Assembly (NCBI GenBank): GCA_937901265.1
Contig: CALCHA010000298.1
Span: 1 to 6,001, forward strand
Direction of reading: 5' to 3'
Length of the DNA stretch: 6,001 nucleotides
DNA from: an uncultured Phycisphaerales bacterium
Lineage (GTDB): Bacteria; Planctomycetota; Phycisphaerae; WQYP01
The translations under genes and the position numbers were made by a program. Of the stretch, positions 1 through 6,001 are shown piece by piece. Numbering within the stretch: the first letter of the stretch is position 1; every line of letters begins with the position of its first letter. The notes beneath the pieces were generated by a model. That model did not search any database. It was not told the DNA's origin and was given only the letters and a program-made list of their open reading frames with translations.

Positions 1-482
1 GCGAGGAGGGTCTCGACGCACGTCACGCCTGCGCAGGGCTCGAGTACGCCCCCCAGGAGATGCGCGCGGGCGGGGTAGGCCGCGACGTTGTGCGAGCGCA
101 CGCCCAGGAGCGCCGTGCCGCGATGGGTGAGCAGTGTGGAGTTGCCGAGCGCTTCGCGGATGTCCTGGGGGGCGTGCGCCACGAACCAGGGTCGATCGCG
201 CAGGGCGGTGACGAGGAAGGTGCGAAAGTCGGTGGGGGCAAGCGCGAGCTGCAGGGTCTCGCCGGTGAAATGGGCCTGCTCGAGCGCCAGGATCGGGGCG
301 TTGAACAGCGTTTTGTCGTGTGCTCGGGCGTCGGTGAGGTACTCCTCCCATTTGGCGTCGAGGCGCTGGCGCGCCGTGGCGGAAATGTCGGCGGCGGGGG
401 GCAAGGCGTCCACCCGGAGTGCCTCCGGGGGCAGGCCGCCGGGGGGGAGCTCAGCAAGGCGCGTCAGCAGGGGCGTGGTCAT
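1..482 (-). CDS. Probable Nudix (MutT-like) hydrolase, N-terminal part, cut by window edge
   Basis: An open minus-strand frame starts at ATG 482-480 and runs without a stop for 160 codons to the left edge, so the C-terminus is missing. An AGGA at 494-491 lies 8 bases before this ATG; a second in-frame ATG at 491-489 overlaps the AGGA and is less likely. The first 60 residues are Pro/Ala-rich and include a WEEYL segment. LFNAPILALE (59-68) and TDFRTFLVT (84-92) resemble the N-terminal subdomain of larger Nudix proteins. Residues 115-148 (STLLTH, LLGVRSHNVAAYP, HLLGGVLE) match the strand, RS loop and GG-x-x-E that lead into a Nudix box. Nudix enzymes hydrolyse nucleoside diphosphates linked to another moiety; the substrate cannot be told here. 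The catalytic REUxEE part of the box would lie just past the edge, so activity is unproven. The gene is divergent from msrP. Confidence 0.6.
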   Translation of the reverse strand, partial: MTTPLLTRLAELPPGGLPPEALRVDALPPAADISATARQRLDAKWEEYLTDARAHDKTLFNAPILALEQAHFTGETLQLALAPTDFRTFLVTALRDRPWFVAHAPQDIREALGNSTLLTHRGTALLGVRSHNVAAYPARAHLLGGVLEPCAGVTCVETLL

Positions 483-618
483 GGCCAACATCCTAACGGC
501 GAAAAGGCGTGCGGGAACCACGCGAGGGAAAATGGAGCTATCATGAAGGGGCGGTGCGTTCTACGGGTAGCGCCTCGGCTTTGTAGTGGTTTTGTAACGG
601 CGTGGCGTCGGCGGGCAT

Positions 619-631
619 CTCACTGGGTGAG
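619..631. repeat. Small inverted repeat upstream of msrP
   Basis: CTCAC (619-623) and GTGAG (627-631) form a perfect 5-bp inverted repeat around a 3-base centre. It lies about 10 bases before the msrP ribosome binding site, where it could be a small mRNA hairpin or half of an operator. It is short enough to occur by chance and no function is shown. Confidence 0.25.
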
Positions 632-641
632 GGGGTCTGAC

Positions 642-648
642 GGAAGGG
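642..648 (+). promoter_or_regulatory. Ribosome binding site deciding the msrP start
   Basis: The purine run GGAAGGG directly abuts an ATG at 649, leaving no spacer for that codon, but sits 6 bases before a second in-frame ATG at 655. Normal Shine-Dalgarno spacing therefore favours 655 as the start. The two choices differ by two residues only. Confidence 0.55.
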
Positions 649-654
649 ATGCAG

Positions 655-1638
655 ATGGATTCCAAGGATGTGCCCCAGGTTCCCGCGAGCGAGATCACGC
701 CGCCGCAGGCGTACTTCAGCCGCCGCACGCTGATGAAGGGGGGAATTCTCGCGGCGACGGCGGTGGCCACGGGTGCGGTTTACAAGGCGTTGAACCGGCA
801 GTCCACGGTCGTGGTGCGGACGGCGGCGCTGCAGAATCTGACGACGTCGACGGCGCCGGCGGATTCGGGATTCCAGCTGGCGGGCGAGGCCCAGACGTCC
901 TTTGATGACATCACGCATTACAACAATTTTTATGAATTTTCGACCAGCAAGTATGGCCCGGCGCAGCTGGCGGGGAACTTCAGCACCGCCGGATGGAAAG
1001 TCGAAGTGGGGGGGCTCGCCGGGAAGCCGCGGACGTTCGATCTGGATGCGATCATGAAGCTGGCGCCCGCGGAGGAGCGGGTGTATCGCCACCGATGTGT
1101 GGAGGGGTGGTCCATGGTGGTTCCCTGGGCGGGCTATTCGCTTTCGAAGTTGCTGCAGCAGGTGGAGCCCCTGGGCAGCGCGAAGTACGTGGCGTTTCAG
1201 ACGCTGCTGGATCCGAGCCGCTTTCCCGGTCAGAAGGGCGATGCGCTGAACTGGCCCTATGTGGAGGGTCTGCGGATGGATGAGGCGATGCATCCGCTGA
1301 CGCTGCTGACGTCGGGTCTCTATGGCCGGTCGCTGCCCGCGCAGGATGGGGCGCCGCTGAAGCTGGTGATTCCCTGGAAATATGGCTTCAAGGGGATCAA
1401 GTCGATCGTGAAGATCACGCTGGTGGAGCAGGAGCCCCCGACGACGTGGAATTTGTACGCACCGGGCGAGTATGGGTTTTATGCCAACGTCAACCCGCAC
1501 CACGATCACCCGCGCTGGAGCCAGGCGGACGAGCAGCGGATCGGGGAGTCGGGCCGGCGGCCGACGTTGATGTTCAATGGCTACGGCGAGCAGGTGGCGA
1601 GTCTCTATGCGGGCATGGATCTGGATGCGAATTTCTGA
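655..1638 (+). CDS. msrP: Protein-methionine-sulfoxide reductase catalytic subunit MsrP (YedY)
   Basis: MsrP is the periplasmic molybdopterin enzyme that reduces methionine sulfoxide in envelope proteins, taking electrons from the membrane heme protein MsrQ. Numbering from the 655 start (327 residues; E. coli MsrP is 334), a twin-arginine motif SRRTLMK (22-28) precedes a hydrophobic stretch, so the folded, cofactor-loaded protein should leave by the Tat pathway. Family hallmarks follow: YNNFYEF (89-95), [14 protein letters not shown] with C148 as the expected molybdenum ligand, the GLYG/LP/GAP segment, [11 protein letters not shown] (from 240) and DHPRWSQ (284-290), ending with the family-like [11 protein letters not shown] tail. 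The length and all key segments look intact. An ATG at 649 would add two residues but has no ribosome-binding-site spacing. The msrQ-type fusion gene begins 69 bases downstream on the same strand, probably in one operon. Identification is by recognition of conserved motifs. Confidence 0.95.
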   Translation: MDSKDVPQVPASEITPPQAYFSRRTLMKGGILAATAVATGAVYKALNRQSTVVVRTAALQNLTTSTAPADSGFQLAGEAQTSFDDITHYNNFYEFSTSKYGPAQLAGNFSTAGWKVEVGGLAGKPRTFDLDAIMKLAPAEERVYRHRCVEGWSMVVPWAGYSLSKLLQQVEPLGSAKYVAFQTLLDPSRFPGQKGDALNWPYVEGLRMDEAMHPLTLLTSGLYGRSLPAQDGAPLKLVIPWKYGFKGIKSIVKITLVEQEPPTTWNLYAPGEYGFYANVNPHHDHPRWSQADEQRIGESGRRPTLMFNGYGEQVASLYAGMDLDANF

Positions 1639-1707
1639 GCCGGCCAGCGACCCGCGCCCGCAGCACCCTCGAAGAGAGATTTGCATCAAGCGGTTTGAGT
1701 CCATTTT

Positions 1708-3399
1708 ATGAGCGCCATTTCAATAGCCCCCAACGGCGGCTCCCGGCCGATCTCCCGCCGCGACGAGAACATTCGCTTCGGCAAGATGGTGGTGTTCGTC
1801 AACGCGCTGGTGCCCGGGGCGATCCTTTTGTGGGATTACCTCCACCACACCCTCGGGGCCAATCCCGTCAACTTCGCCATCCACACCACGGGCATGCTGA
1901 CGCTGATCTTCCTGGCGCTCACGCTGGCGGTCACGCCCCTGCGCAAGATCACCGGCCTTTCCTGGCTCTTCCGCTTCCGCCGGATGCTGGGGCTCTACGC
2001 CTTTTTCTACAGCCTGACGCACTTCTTCATTTTCTTCGGCCTCGACCAGGGCTGGAATATTCCGCACACCTTCCGCGAAATGCTGGTGCGGAAGTACCTG
2101 CTCGTTGGCTCCGCGGCGATTCTCCTGATGGTGCCCCTCGCAGCCACCTCGCTCAACATCGCCATCAAGAAGTTGGGCCCGCGCGGATGGAAGGCCCTGC
2201 ACCGGCTCACCTACGTGGTGTGCATTCTCGGCGTGATCCACTTTTACATGCAGCAGAAATCGGACAAGACGCTCTCGGAAATTTTCATGGTCCTCTTCGG
2301 CGTTCTGTTGGGGTATCGATTGATCGAATGGATGGCCGCCCCCAAAGCCGCAGCCGCGGGCAGGGGCGTTCCCGTGGGCCTCGCCGCCGGTGCCCCGCGC
2401 TGGATGGGCCGGCTGCGCGTGCGGGAAGTGCTGGAGGAAACCCCCAACGTCCGCACCTTCCGTCTCGCCGCGGCCGACGGCGGCCTGCTGCCCTTTCCCT
2501 ACGAGCCTGGGCAGCATCTGACGCTGTCGCTGCCCATCGACGGTCGAACGGTGAAACGCTCCTACACCATCGCTTCGACCCCCACCCGCCCCGGGCTGTG
2601 CGAGTTGACCATCAAACGCGAGGAAAATGGCATCGCCTCGCGGCACATGCATGGGTTGCACCCGGGCGATCTTGTGGAGGCAGCGGCACCCGCGGGAACT
2701 TTCGTCTTTACCGGCAGGGGCGAGAAAGGCGTGCTGCTCCTGGCGGGGGGCGTCGGCATCACGCCGCTGATGGCCATCGTCCGCTACCTCACGGACCAGC
2801 ACTGGCCCGGCGAGATCTACCTGCTCGACGCGAACAAGAGCGAGAGGGACATCATCTTTCGCGAGGAACTCGATGCGCTGGCGGCGCGCTGTGGCAACCT
2901 GCATGTCCATTACACGCTGACCCGGGCGGCGGAGGGCTGGAGGGGGCGACGGGGGCGCATCGATGCCGCACTGCTGCGCCAGGCCGTGCCGGGCCTGACG
3001 GAGCTGCCCGCATTCATCTGCGGCCCCGCTGAAATGATCGCCGCCTCGCAGCAGCTTTTGCGCGATGCGGGCGTCCCCGCGTCGCGCATTCACACCGAGT
3101 CCTTTGGCGCGGCCGTCGATGAGAGCGGCGCGACGGGCGTCTTCCGCATCAGCTTCGCGCGCTCTGGCAAGCAGGCGATGGCCCCCAACACGCGCCCGCT
3201 GCTGCAGGTGGCGGAGAACCTGGGGGTCGCCATCGACTACGACTGCCGCTCGGGTATCTGTGGCCGCTGCAAGTGCCGCATGATCGGCGGCGAGGTCGTC
3301 ATGGCCAACCAGGAGGGGCTCGGTGCCCAGGAGCAGGCGGATGGGATCATCCTGATGTGCCAGGCGCGGGCGCTGCGCGACACCGTGATCGATGCGTGA
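1708..3399 (+). CDS. msrQ: MsrQ heme subunit fused to FAD/NAD(P)H reductase and [2Fe-2S] ferredoxin domain
   Basis: This 563-residue membrane protein is predicted to carry electrons from NAD(P)H to periplasmic MsrP. Residues 1-210 form a full-length MsrQ/ferric-reductase-like domain with about six hydrophobic segments (near 28-44, 54-76, 92-111, 130-150, 165-181, 190-208). H59, H105, H165 and H178 sit where MsrQ family histidines, including b-heme ligands, are expected; TPLR (76-79) and LHRLTY (164-169) are family-like. An Ala/Gly-rich linker (about 211-230) leads to an FNR-type module: RSYTIAST (284-291) for FAD, GGVGITP (347-353) for the nicotinamide nucleotide and CGPAEM (438-443). The C-terminus (about 475-563) is a plant-type ferredoxin with C513, C518, C521 and C551 in the CX4CX2CX29C spacing. 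E. coli MsrQ is only about 211 residues and works with the separate flavin reductase Fre. The ATG at 1708 has only a weak upstream GAG. The choice between NADH and NADPH cannot be read from the sequence. Confidence 0.9.
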   Translation: MSAISIAPNGGSRPISRRDENIRFGKMVVFVNALVPGAILLWDYLHHTLGANPVNFAIHTTGMLTLIFLALTLAVTPLRKITGLSWLFRFRRMLGLYAFFYSLTHFFIFFGLDQGWNIPHTFREMLVRKYLLVGSAAILLMVPLAATSLNIAIKKLGPRGWKALHRLTYVVCILGVIHFYMQQKSDKTLSEIFMVLFGVLLGYRLIEWMAAPKAAAAGRGVPVGLAAGAPRWMGRLRVREVLEETPNVRTFRLAAADGGLLPFPYEPGQHLTLSLPIDGRTVKRSYTIASTPTRPGLCELTIKREENGIASRHMHGLHPGDLVEAAAPAGTFVFTGRGEKGVLLLAGGVGITPLMAIVRYLTDQHWPGEIYLLDANKSERDIIFREELDALAARCGNLHVHYTLTRAAEGWRGRRGRIDAALLRQAVPGLTELPAFICGPAEMIAASQQLLRDAGVPASRIHTESFGAAVDESGATGVFRISFARSGKQAMAPNTRPLLQVAENLGVAIDYDCRSGICGRCKCRMIGGEVVMANQEGLGAQEQADGIILMCQARALRDTVIDA

Positions 3400-3462
3400 A
3401 GGGGTGGCGACCGCGGCTCGGCGAGGCGTGGGGGGAGGGAAAATCAGCCAGGGGATGACGTT

Positions 3463-3482
3463 CGGTATTTGAACGGTATTTT
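3463..3482. repeat. Tandem CGGTATTT direct repeat before rpsU
   Basis: CGGTATTT at 3463-3470 recurs at 3474-3481, one helical turn (11 bases) later. It lies in an AT-richer island about 20 bases upstream of the rpsU -35 region. It could be an activator site or an upstream promoter element, but the sequence alone does not show this. A T-run follows at 3486-3491. Confidence 0.35.
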
Positions 3483-3503
3483 GCCTTTTTTGTCCCGGGA
3501 ATC

Positions 3504-3531
3504 TTGCTTGAAACGCACGGGCTGATATACT
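3504..3531 (+). promoter_or_regulatory. Probable extended -10 promoter for rpsU
   Basis: TATACT (3526-3531) matches the -10 consensus in five of six positions and is preceded by TG plus one base (3523-3525), the extended -10 signature. A weak -35, TTGCTT (3504-3509), lies 16 bases upstream. Transcription would begin near 3537-3540, giving a leader of about 60 bases. This is inferred from sigma-70-type consensus; the organism's own consensus is not known. Confidence 0.6.
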
Positions 3532-3539
3532 GCCCAATT

Positions 3540-3567
3540 CCCTGGAGCCGACTGGATGGCTTCCGGG
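3540..3567 (+). promoter_or_regulatory. Leader hairpin at the 5' end of the rpsU transcript
   Basis: CCCTGGAGCC (3540-3549) can pair with GGCTTCCGGG (3558-3567) around an 8-base loop. The 10-bp stem has one mismatch and one G-U pair. With the predicted start site the stem would sit at the very 5' end of the mRNA, upstream of the purine-rich ribosome binding site (about 3583-3588). It may protect the mRNA or take part in ribosomal-protein feedback; neither is shown. Confidence 0.45.
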
Positions 3568-3598
3568 AGGACAGGCACCCCCAAGAGGCAGTCGAAAC

Positions 3599-3787
3599 AT
3601 GATCAAGGTGAAGTCGCGCGGAAATGAGACGGTGGACCAGATGCTCCGCCGGTTTAAGAAGCTTTGTGAGAAGGAGGGGCTCATCAAGGACATGAAGCGG
3701 GTGAGCTACTACGAGAAGCCCAGCGAGAAGCGTCGCCGCCGCATGCGCAAGAGCCAGAAGCGCGATCTCAAGGCCGAAGTCGGCTGA
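3599..3787 (+). CDS. rpsU: Small ribosomal subunit protein bS21
   Basis: The 62-residue basic protein is bS21, a component of the 30S subunit platform near the anti-Shine-Dalgarno end of 16S rRNA that takes part in translation initiation. The core is typical: KVKSRGNETVDQMLRRFKK (4-22), then KRVSYYEKPSEKRRRR and a Lys/Arg-rich C-terminal tail. The length is close to the family norm of about 58-71 residues, and the protein looks complete. AAGAGG (about 3583-3588) lies 10 bases upstream of the ATG and supports this start. The gene appears monocistronic: it has its own promoter and leader hairpin in the 200 bases after msrQ and a strong terminator beginning 36 bases after its stop codon. It has no evident functional link to its neighbours. 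Confidence 0.95.
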   Translation: MIKVKSRGNETVDQMLRRFKKLCEKEGLIKDMKRVSYYEKPSEKRRRRMRKSQKRDLKAEVG

Positions 3788-3822
3788 TCCGCCCAAAATT
3801 GCATGATTCCCTTAGACATCCC

Positions 3823-3868
3823 ACGGGGGCTGCGCCAGGATTTCCGGGCGCAGCCCCCGTTTGTTTTT
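3823..3868 (+). terminator. Strong intrinsic terminator after rpsU
   Basis: ACGGGGGCTGCGCC (3823-3836) is perfectly complementary to GGCGCAGCCCCCGT (3847-3860). The 14-bp GC-rich stem encloses a 10-base loop and is followed directly by TTGTTTTT (3861-3868). This is a textbook rho-independent terminator and separates rpsU from the downstream hydrolase gene. Confidence 0.93.
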
Positions 3869-3961
3869 GCGCGGCCGCCAGCCCCGCCATTCGGGTGCCC
3901 GCGGTTTTTGATTGCATGAGGAGCGCCTCCCGCGGCGTTACTCCGTTCTGTCGGGTAAACC

Positions 3962-3984
3962 TGTTTCGTGAAGATGTTTCATGA
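3962..3984. repeat. Imperfect 10-bp direct repeat upstream of the GH39-like gene
   Basis: TGTTTCGTGA (3962-3971) and TGTTTCATGA (3975-3984) match at 9 of 10 positions and are offset by 13 bases. They lie about 30 bases before the start codon in the only AT-richer part of this intergenic region. The position would suit a transcription-factor site or part of a promoter. No convincing -35/-10 pair was found nearby. Confidence 0.4.
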
Positions 3985-4014
3985 CGCGGTCCCTCGCCCA
4001 GCCAAGGAGCCTCC

Positions 4015-5718
4015 ATGCAGACCCCCCTCCGCGCCGCTGCCCTGCTGCTTGCCTTCGCCGCCGCCGCCGCCGCTGCCTCCGCCGCTCACGCCCAAACTCC
4101 GACGGCCCCCGCACCCATCGACGTCACCATCTCCGTAGACGCCGCCAAGCCCATCGCCCCGCTCACGCCGATCTGGAAATACTGCGGGTACGATGAACCC
4201 AACTACACCTACACCCCCAACGGCAAAAAACTCATCGAACAGTTCTCGCACGCCGGCTCCGGCCCCGCGTTCTTCCGCACGCATTCCCTGCTCGTGACCG
4301 GCGATGGCACCCCGCACCTCAAATGGGGTTCCACCAACGCCTACACCGAGGATGCCGCCGGAAAGCCCATCTACAACTTCGCGATCATCGATAAAATTTT
4401 CGACACCTATCAGGCTGTCGGGTCCAAGCCGCTGGTGCAGATCGGCTTCATGCCGCGGGCGCTCTCGCAGCACCCCGAGACTTATGAGCACCACTGGAAG
4501 CCCGGCGACAACTACAACGACATTTACCTCGGCTGGACCTCTCCGCCCAACGACTACGAAAAGTGGAACGACCTCATCAAGGCCTGGGTGAGCCATTCCA
4601 TTGAAAAATATGGCAAGGCCGAGGTTGAATCCTGGCCGTGGGAAGTCTGGAACGAGCCCAACATCCGCTATTTCAACGGCAAGCTTGCGGATTACTGCAC
4701 GCTCTATGACAACACCGCCAAGGCTCTCAAATCCGTCGACCCCGCCATCCAGATCGGCGGCCCGGAATGCACCGGCCCGGGCGGCCAGAACCCCTTCCTC
4801 AAAGGCTTCCTCGACCACGTCCGCGACAACAAAATCCCGCTCGACATCGTCACGTTCCACGCCAAGGGCTCGCCCGCCTACGTCGACAACCACGTCCGCA
4901 TGGGCGTCTCCAACCAGCTGCGCAACATCGACTCCGGCTTCTCCGTCGTCGCCTCCTACCCCGAATTCAAAAGCCTCCCCATCATCATCGGCGAGTCCGA
5001 CCCCGACGGCTGCGCTGCCTGCGCCGGGCCTGCCTACCCGCAGAACGGCTACCGCAACGGCACCCTCTTCGCGTCCTACACGGCCGAGCAGATCGCCCGG
5101 ACCTTTGAGCTTGCCGACAAGCATGGCGTGAACATCCGCGGGGCGGTCACCTGGGCGTTTCAATTTGAAGACCAGCCGCTGTTCGCCGGCTTTCGCGCCC
5201 TGGCGACCAACGGCGTGGAGTTGCCCGTCGTCAACACGTTCCGCATGCTGGGCAAAATGATCGCCCCCGACGCGCAGCGCATCACCGCCACCAGCTCCGC
5301 CGACCCCGGCGTCGATGCCATCCGCACGGGCGGCGTGCGCGGCGCCCCCGATGTCTCGGCCCTGGCCACGCGCGACGCCCATCGTGTGTGCATCCTCCTC
5401 TGGAACTACCACGACGACGACGTCCCCGGCCCGACCGCCCACATCACGCTCAACGTCAAGGGCTTCTCGAATGCCGCGGCGCCCACCGTCACCCGCTACC
5501 AGGTGGACGACGTCCACTCCAACAGCTACACCGCGTGGAAGCAGATGGGCAGCCCGAAAGAGTGCACGCCGGAGCAGCTTGCCGCCCTTGAAAAAGCCGC
5601 CGCTTTGGCGCAGATCGACGCTCCCGGCGCGGTCGTCGTCAACGGCGGCACGACGCTGACGCTGGACCTGCCGCGGCAGGCGGTGACGCTGCTGGAACTG
5701 ACCTACCCCGGCCGCTAA
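4015..5718 (+). CDS. Secreted GH39-like glycoside hydrolase (beta-xylosidase type)
   Basis: This 567-residue exported enzyme probably cleaves a glycan linkage; beta-xylosidase is the commonest GH39 activity in bacteria, but the substrate is not proven. A Sec signal peptide covers residues 1-26 (Ala-rich core, AHA before Q27). The following (beta/alpha)8-type domain (about 35-415) has RTHSLLV (88-94), WEVWNEPNI (209-217) with E214 as the expected acid/base, TFHAKG (280-285), IIIGES with E327 as the likely nucleophile, and a late TW (379-380). Residues about 416-567 look like the C-terminal beta-sandwich common in this family, starting from a LLWNYHDDD strand region (461-469). AAGGAG at 4004-4009, 5 bases before the ATG, fixes the start. 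The nucleophile is followed by DPDGCAAC rather than the usual TEF-type context, so the family assignment is good at clan level and less sure at family level. A second exported protein starts 189 bases downstream. Confidence 0.82.
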   Translation: MQTPLRAAALLLAFAAAAAAASAAHAQTPTAPAPIDVTISVDAAKPIAPLTPIWKYCGYDEPNYTYTPNGKKLIEQFSHAGSGPAFFRTHSLLVTGDGTPHLKWGSTNAYTEDAAGKPIYNFAIIDKIFDTYQAVGSKPLVQIGFMPRALSQHPETYEHHWKPGDNYNDIYLGWTSPPNDYEKWNDLIKAWVSHSIEKYGKAEVESWPWEVWNEPNIRYFNGKLADYCTLYDNTAKALKSVDPAIQIGGPECTGPGGQNPFLKGFLDHVRDNKIPLDIVTFHAKGSPAYVDNHVRMGVSNQLRNIDSGFSVVASYPEFKSLPIIIGESDPDGCAACAGPAYPQNGYRNGTLFASYTAEQIARTFELADKHGVNIRGAVTWAFQFEDQPLFAGFRALATNGVELPVVNTFRMLGKMIAPDAQRITATSSADPGVDAIRTGGVRGAPDVSALATRDAHRVCILLWNYHDDDVPGPTAHITLNVKGFSNAAAPTVTRYQVDDVHSNSYTAWKQMGSPKECTPEQLAALEKAAALAQIDAPGAVVVNGGTTLTLDLPRQAVTLLELTYPGR

Positions 5719-5907
5719 TCGCCGCCACGGTTCCCACGCCTCGCTCACCCATCTCCACCACCAACAACGGCATGCTCGCCTTCTCTCGCAGCTCCGTCAG
5801 CTCGCCCATGCCGCAGTGCCGAGCGTCCCCGCGATCGCTCTGGTGGTGACGCAATATTTTGGGCTCCGTCGAGTTAATCAGGTGTACGTCACGACCCGGA
5901 GGCTCCT
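5719..5907. other. Intergenic gap between the two secreted-protein genes
   Basis: No convincing gene or T-tailed terminator hairpin was found. GGCATG (5769-5774) and CATGCC (5807-5812) are complementary but 32 bases apart. An AT-richer patch at 5852-5880 (CAATATTTTGG, then GTTAATCA) is the likeliest place for a promoter of the downstream gene, but no clear -35/-10 pair can be set out. Confidence 0.4.
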
Positions 5908-6001
5908 ATGCGCCGCATTCTTTCCACCGCCCTCCTCCTCGCCGTCACCCTCGCCGCGACACCGCCAACTCCCGCCCCCGCCCCCGCCCCCGCCACCCAG
6001 C
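5908..6001 (+). CDS. Exported protein, N-terminus only (signal peptide and Pro-Ala linker)
   Basis: Thirty-one codons are visible before the right edge. GGAGG (5898-5902) lies 5 bases before the ATG, the same spacing as for the preceding hydrolase. The peptide starts MRR, has a hydrophobic core (ILSTALLLAVTLAA, 4-17), then a Thr/Pro stretch and four Pro-Ala dipeptides. This is a Sec-type signal or lipoprotein-less export signal followed by a flexible linker. The mature domain lies outside the window, so the function is unknown; another secreted carbohydrate-active enzyme is plausible only from context. Confidence 0.65.
   Translation, partial: MRRILSTALLLAVTLAATPPTPAPAPAPATQ
5971..5994 (+). 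repeat. Four perfect CCCGCC hexanucleotide repeats
   Basis: Four identical 6-base units run in frame with the exported protein and encode Pro-Ala four times. Such in-frame units can change copy number by slippage and so vary linker length without shifting the frame. The tract may reflect only the GC bias of linker codons. Confidence 0.7.

Noticed and set aside
541..1704. Long minus-strand open frame (387 codons) opposite msrP
   Set aside because: It is antisense to a clear msrP, its product is Arg/His/Leu-rich without recognisable domains, and such frames arise from GC-biased third codon positions on the other strand.
1446..3032. Plus-strand open frame (528 codons) overlapping msrP and msrQ
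   Set aside because: It is out of frame with both genes, rich in Arg/Pro/Ala and has no domains; the other two frames carry the real motifs.
3460..3491. Possible terminator for msrQ (GTTC/GAAC stem and a later T-run)
   Set aside because: The stem has only 4 bp with a 7-base loop and is separated from the T-run by 11 bases, too weak to call.
1720..3693. Very long minus-strand open frame (657 codons) opposite msrQ and part of rpsU
   Set aside because: It is antisense to two confidently identified genes, spans their intergenic promoter region and has low-complexity composition; it is a shadow frame.
3799..3984. Short plus-strand frame (61 codons) between rpsU and the hydrolase
   Set aside because: It runs straight through the terminator hairpin, has no ribosome binding site and no recognisable similarity.
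4057..4071. Five GCC repeats in the hydrolase signal peptide
   Set aside because: They encode the alanine core of an ordinary Ala-rich signal peptide in GC-rich DNA; nothing more is needed to explain them.
3979..5748. Minus-strand open frame (589 codons) opposite the GH39-like gene
   Set aside because: The product is a Gly/Val/Asp-rich repeat-like sequence expected from the reverse complement of GC-rich coding DNA; the plus strand has a signal peptide, catalytic motifs and a perfect ribosome binding site.
5639..5854. Minus-strand frame (71 codons) at the end of the hydrolase gene
   Set aside because: It has a non-ATG start, overlaps the hydrolase 3' end in antisense and has no clear domain.

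Overview
The window is GC-rich, gene-dense DNA from a Gram-negative-type bacterium, shown by a Tat signal on a periplasmic molybdoenzyme, Sec signals on secreted proteins and a bS21 protein. The style of the bS21 and Nudix proteins reminds me of Planctomycetota (Phycisphaerae-like), but that placement is an impression, not a demonstrated assignment.

Layout. (1) 1-482, minus strand: the N-terminal part of a probable Nudix-fold hydrolase that runs off the left edge. (2) A divergent intergenic region (483-654) leads to two plus-strand genes 69 bases apart: msrP (655-1638), the Tat-exported molybdopterin subunit of the periplasmic methionine-sulfoxide reductase, and a 563-residue msrQ-type gene (1708-3399). 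(3) rpsU (3599-3787), encoding bS21, stands alone with its own extended -10 promoter, a 5'-leader hairpin and a very strong intrinsic terminator (3823-3868). (4) A secreted GH39-like glycoside hydrolase (4015-5718) follows. (5) The start of another exported protein (5908 to the right edge) has a Sec signal and a Pro-Ala linker.

How the genes work together. The MsrP/MsrQ pair repairs oxidised methionine in envelope proteins. Here the membrane heme protein MsrQ, normally about 210 residues and dependent on a separate flavin reductase, is fused to a ferredoxin-NADP reductase-like FAD/NAD(P)H module and a C-terminal plant-type [2Fe-2S] domain. It therefore looks like a complete NAD(P)H-to-MsrP electron chain in one polypeptide, and it is the most interesting item in the window. 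The GH39 gene and the following secreted protein share the same translation-start layout and may belong to a polysaccharide-degradation locus, but only the first is readable. I see no mobile element, CRISPR array, tRNA or rRNA.
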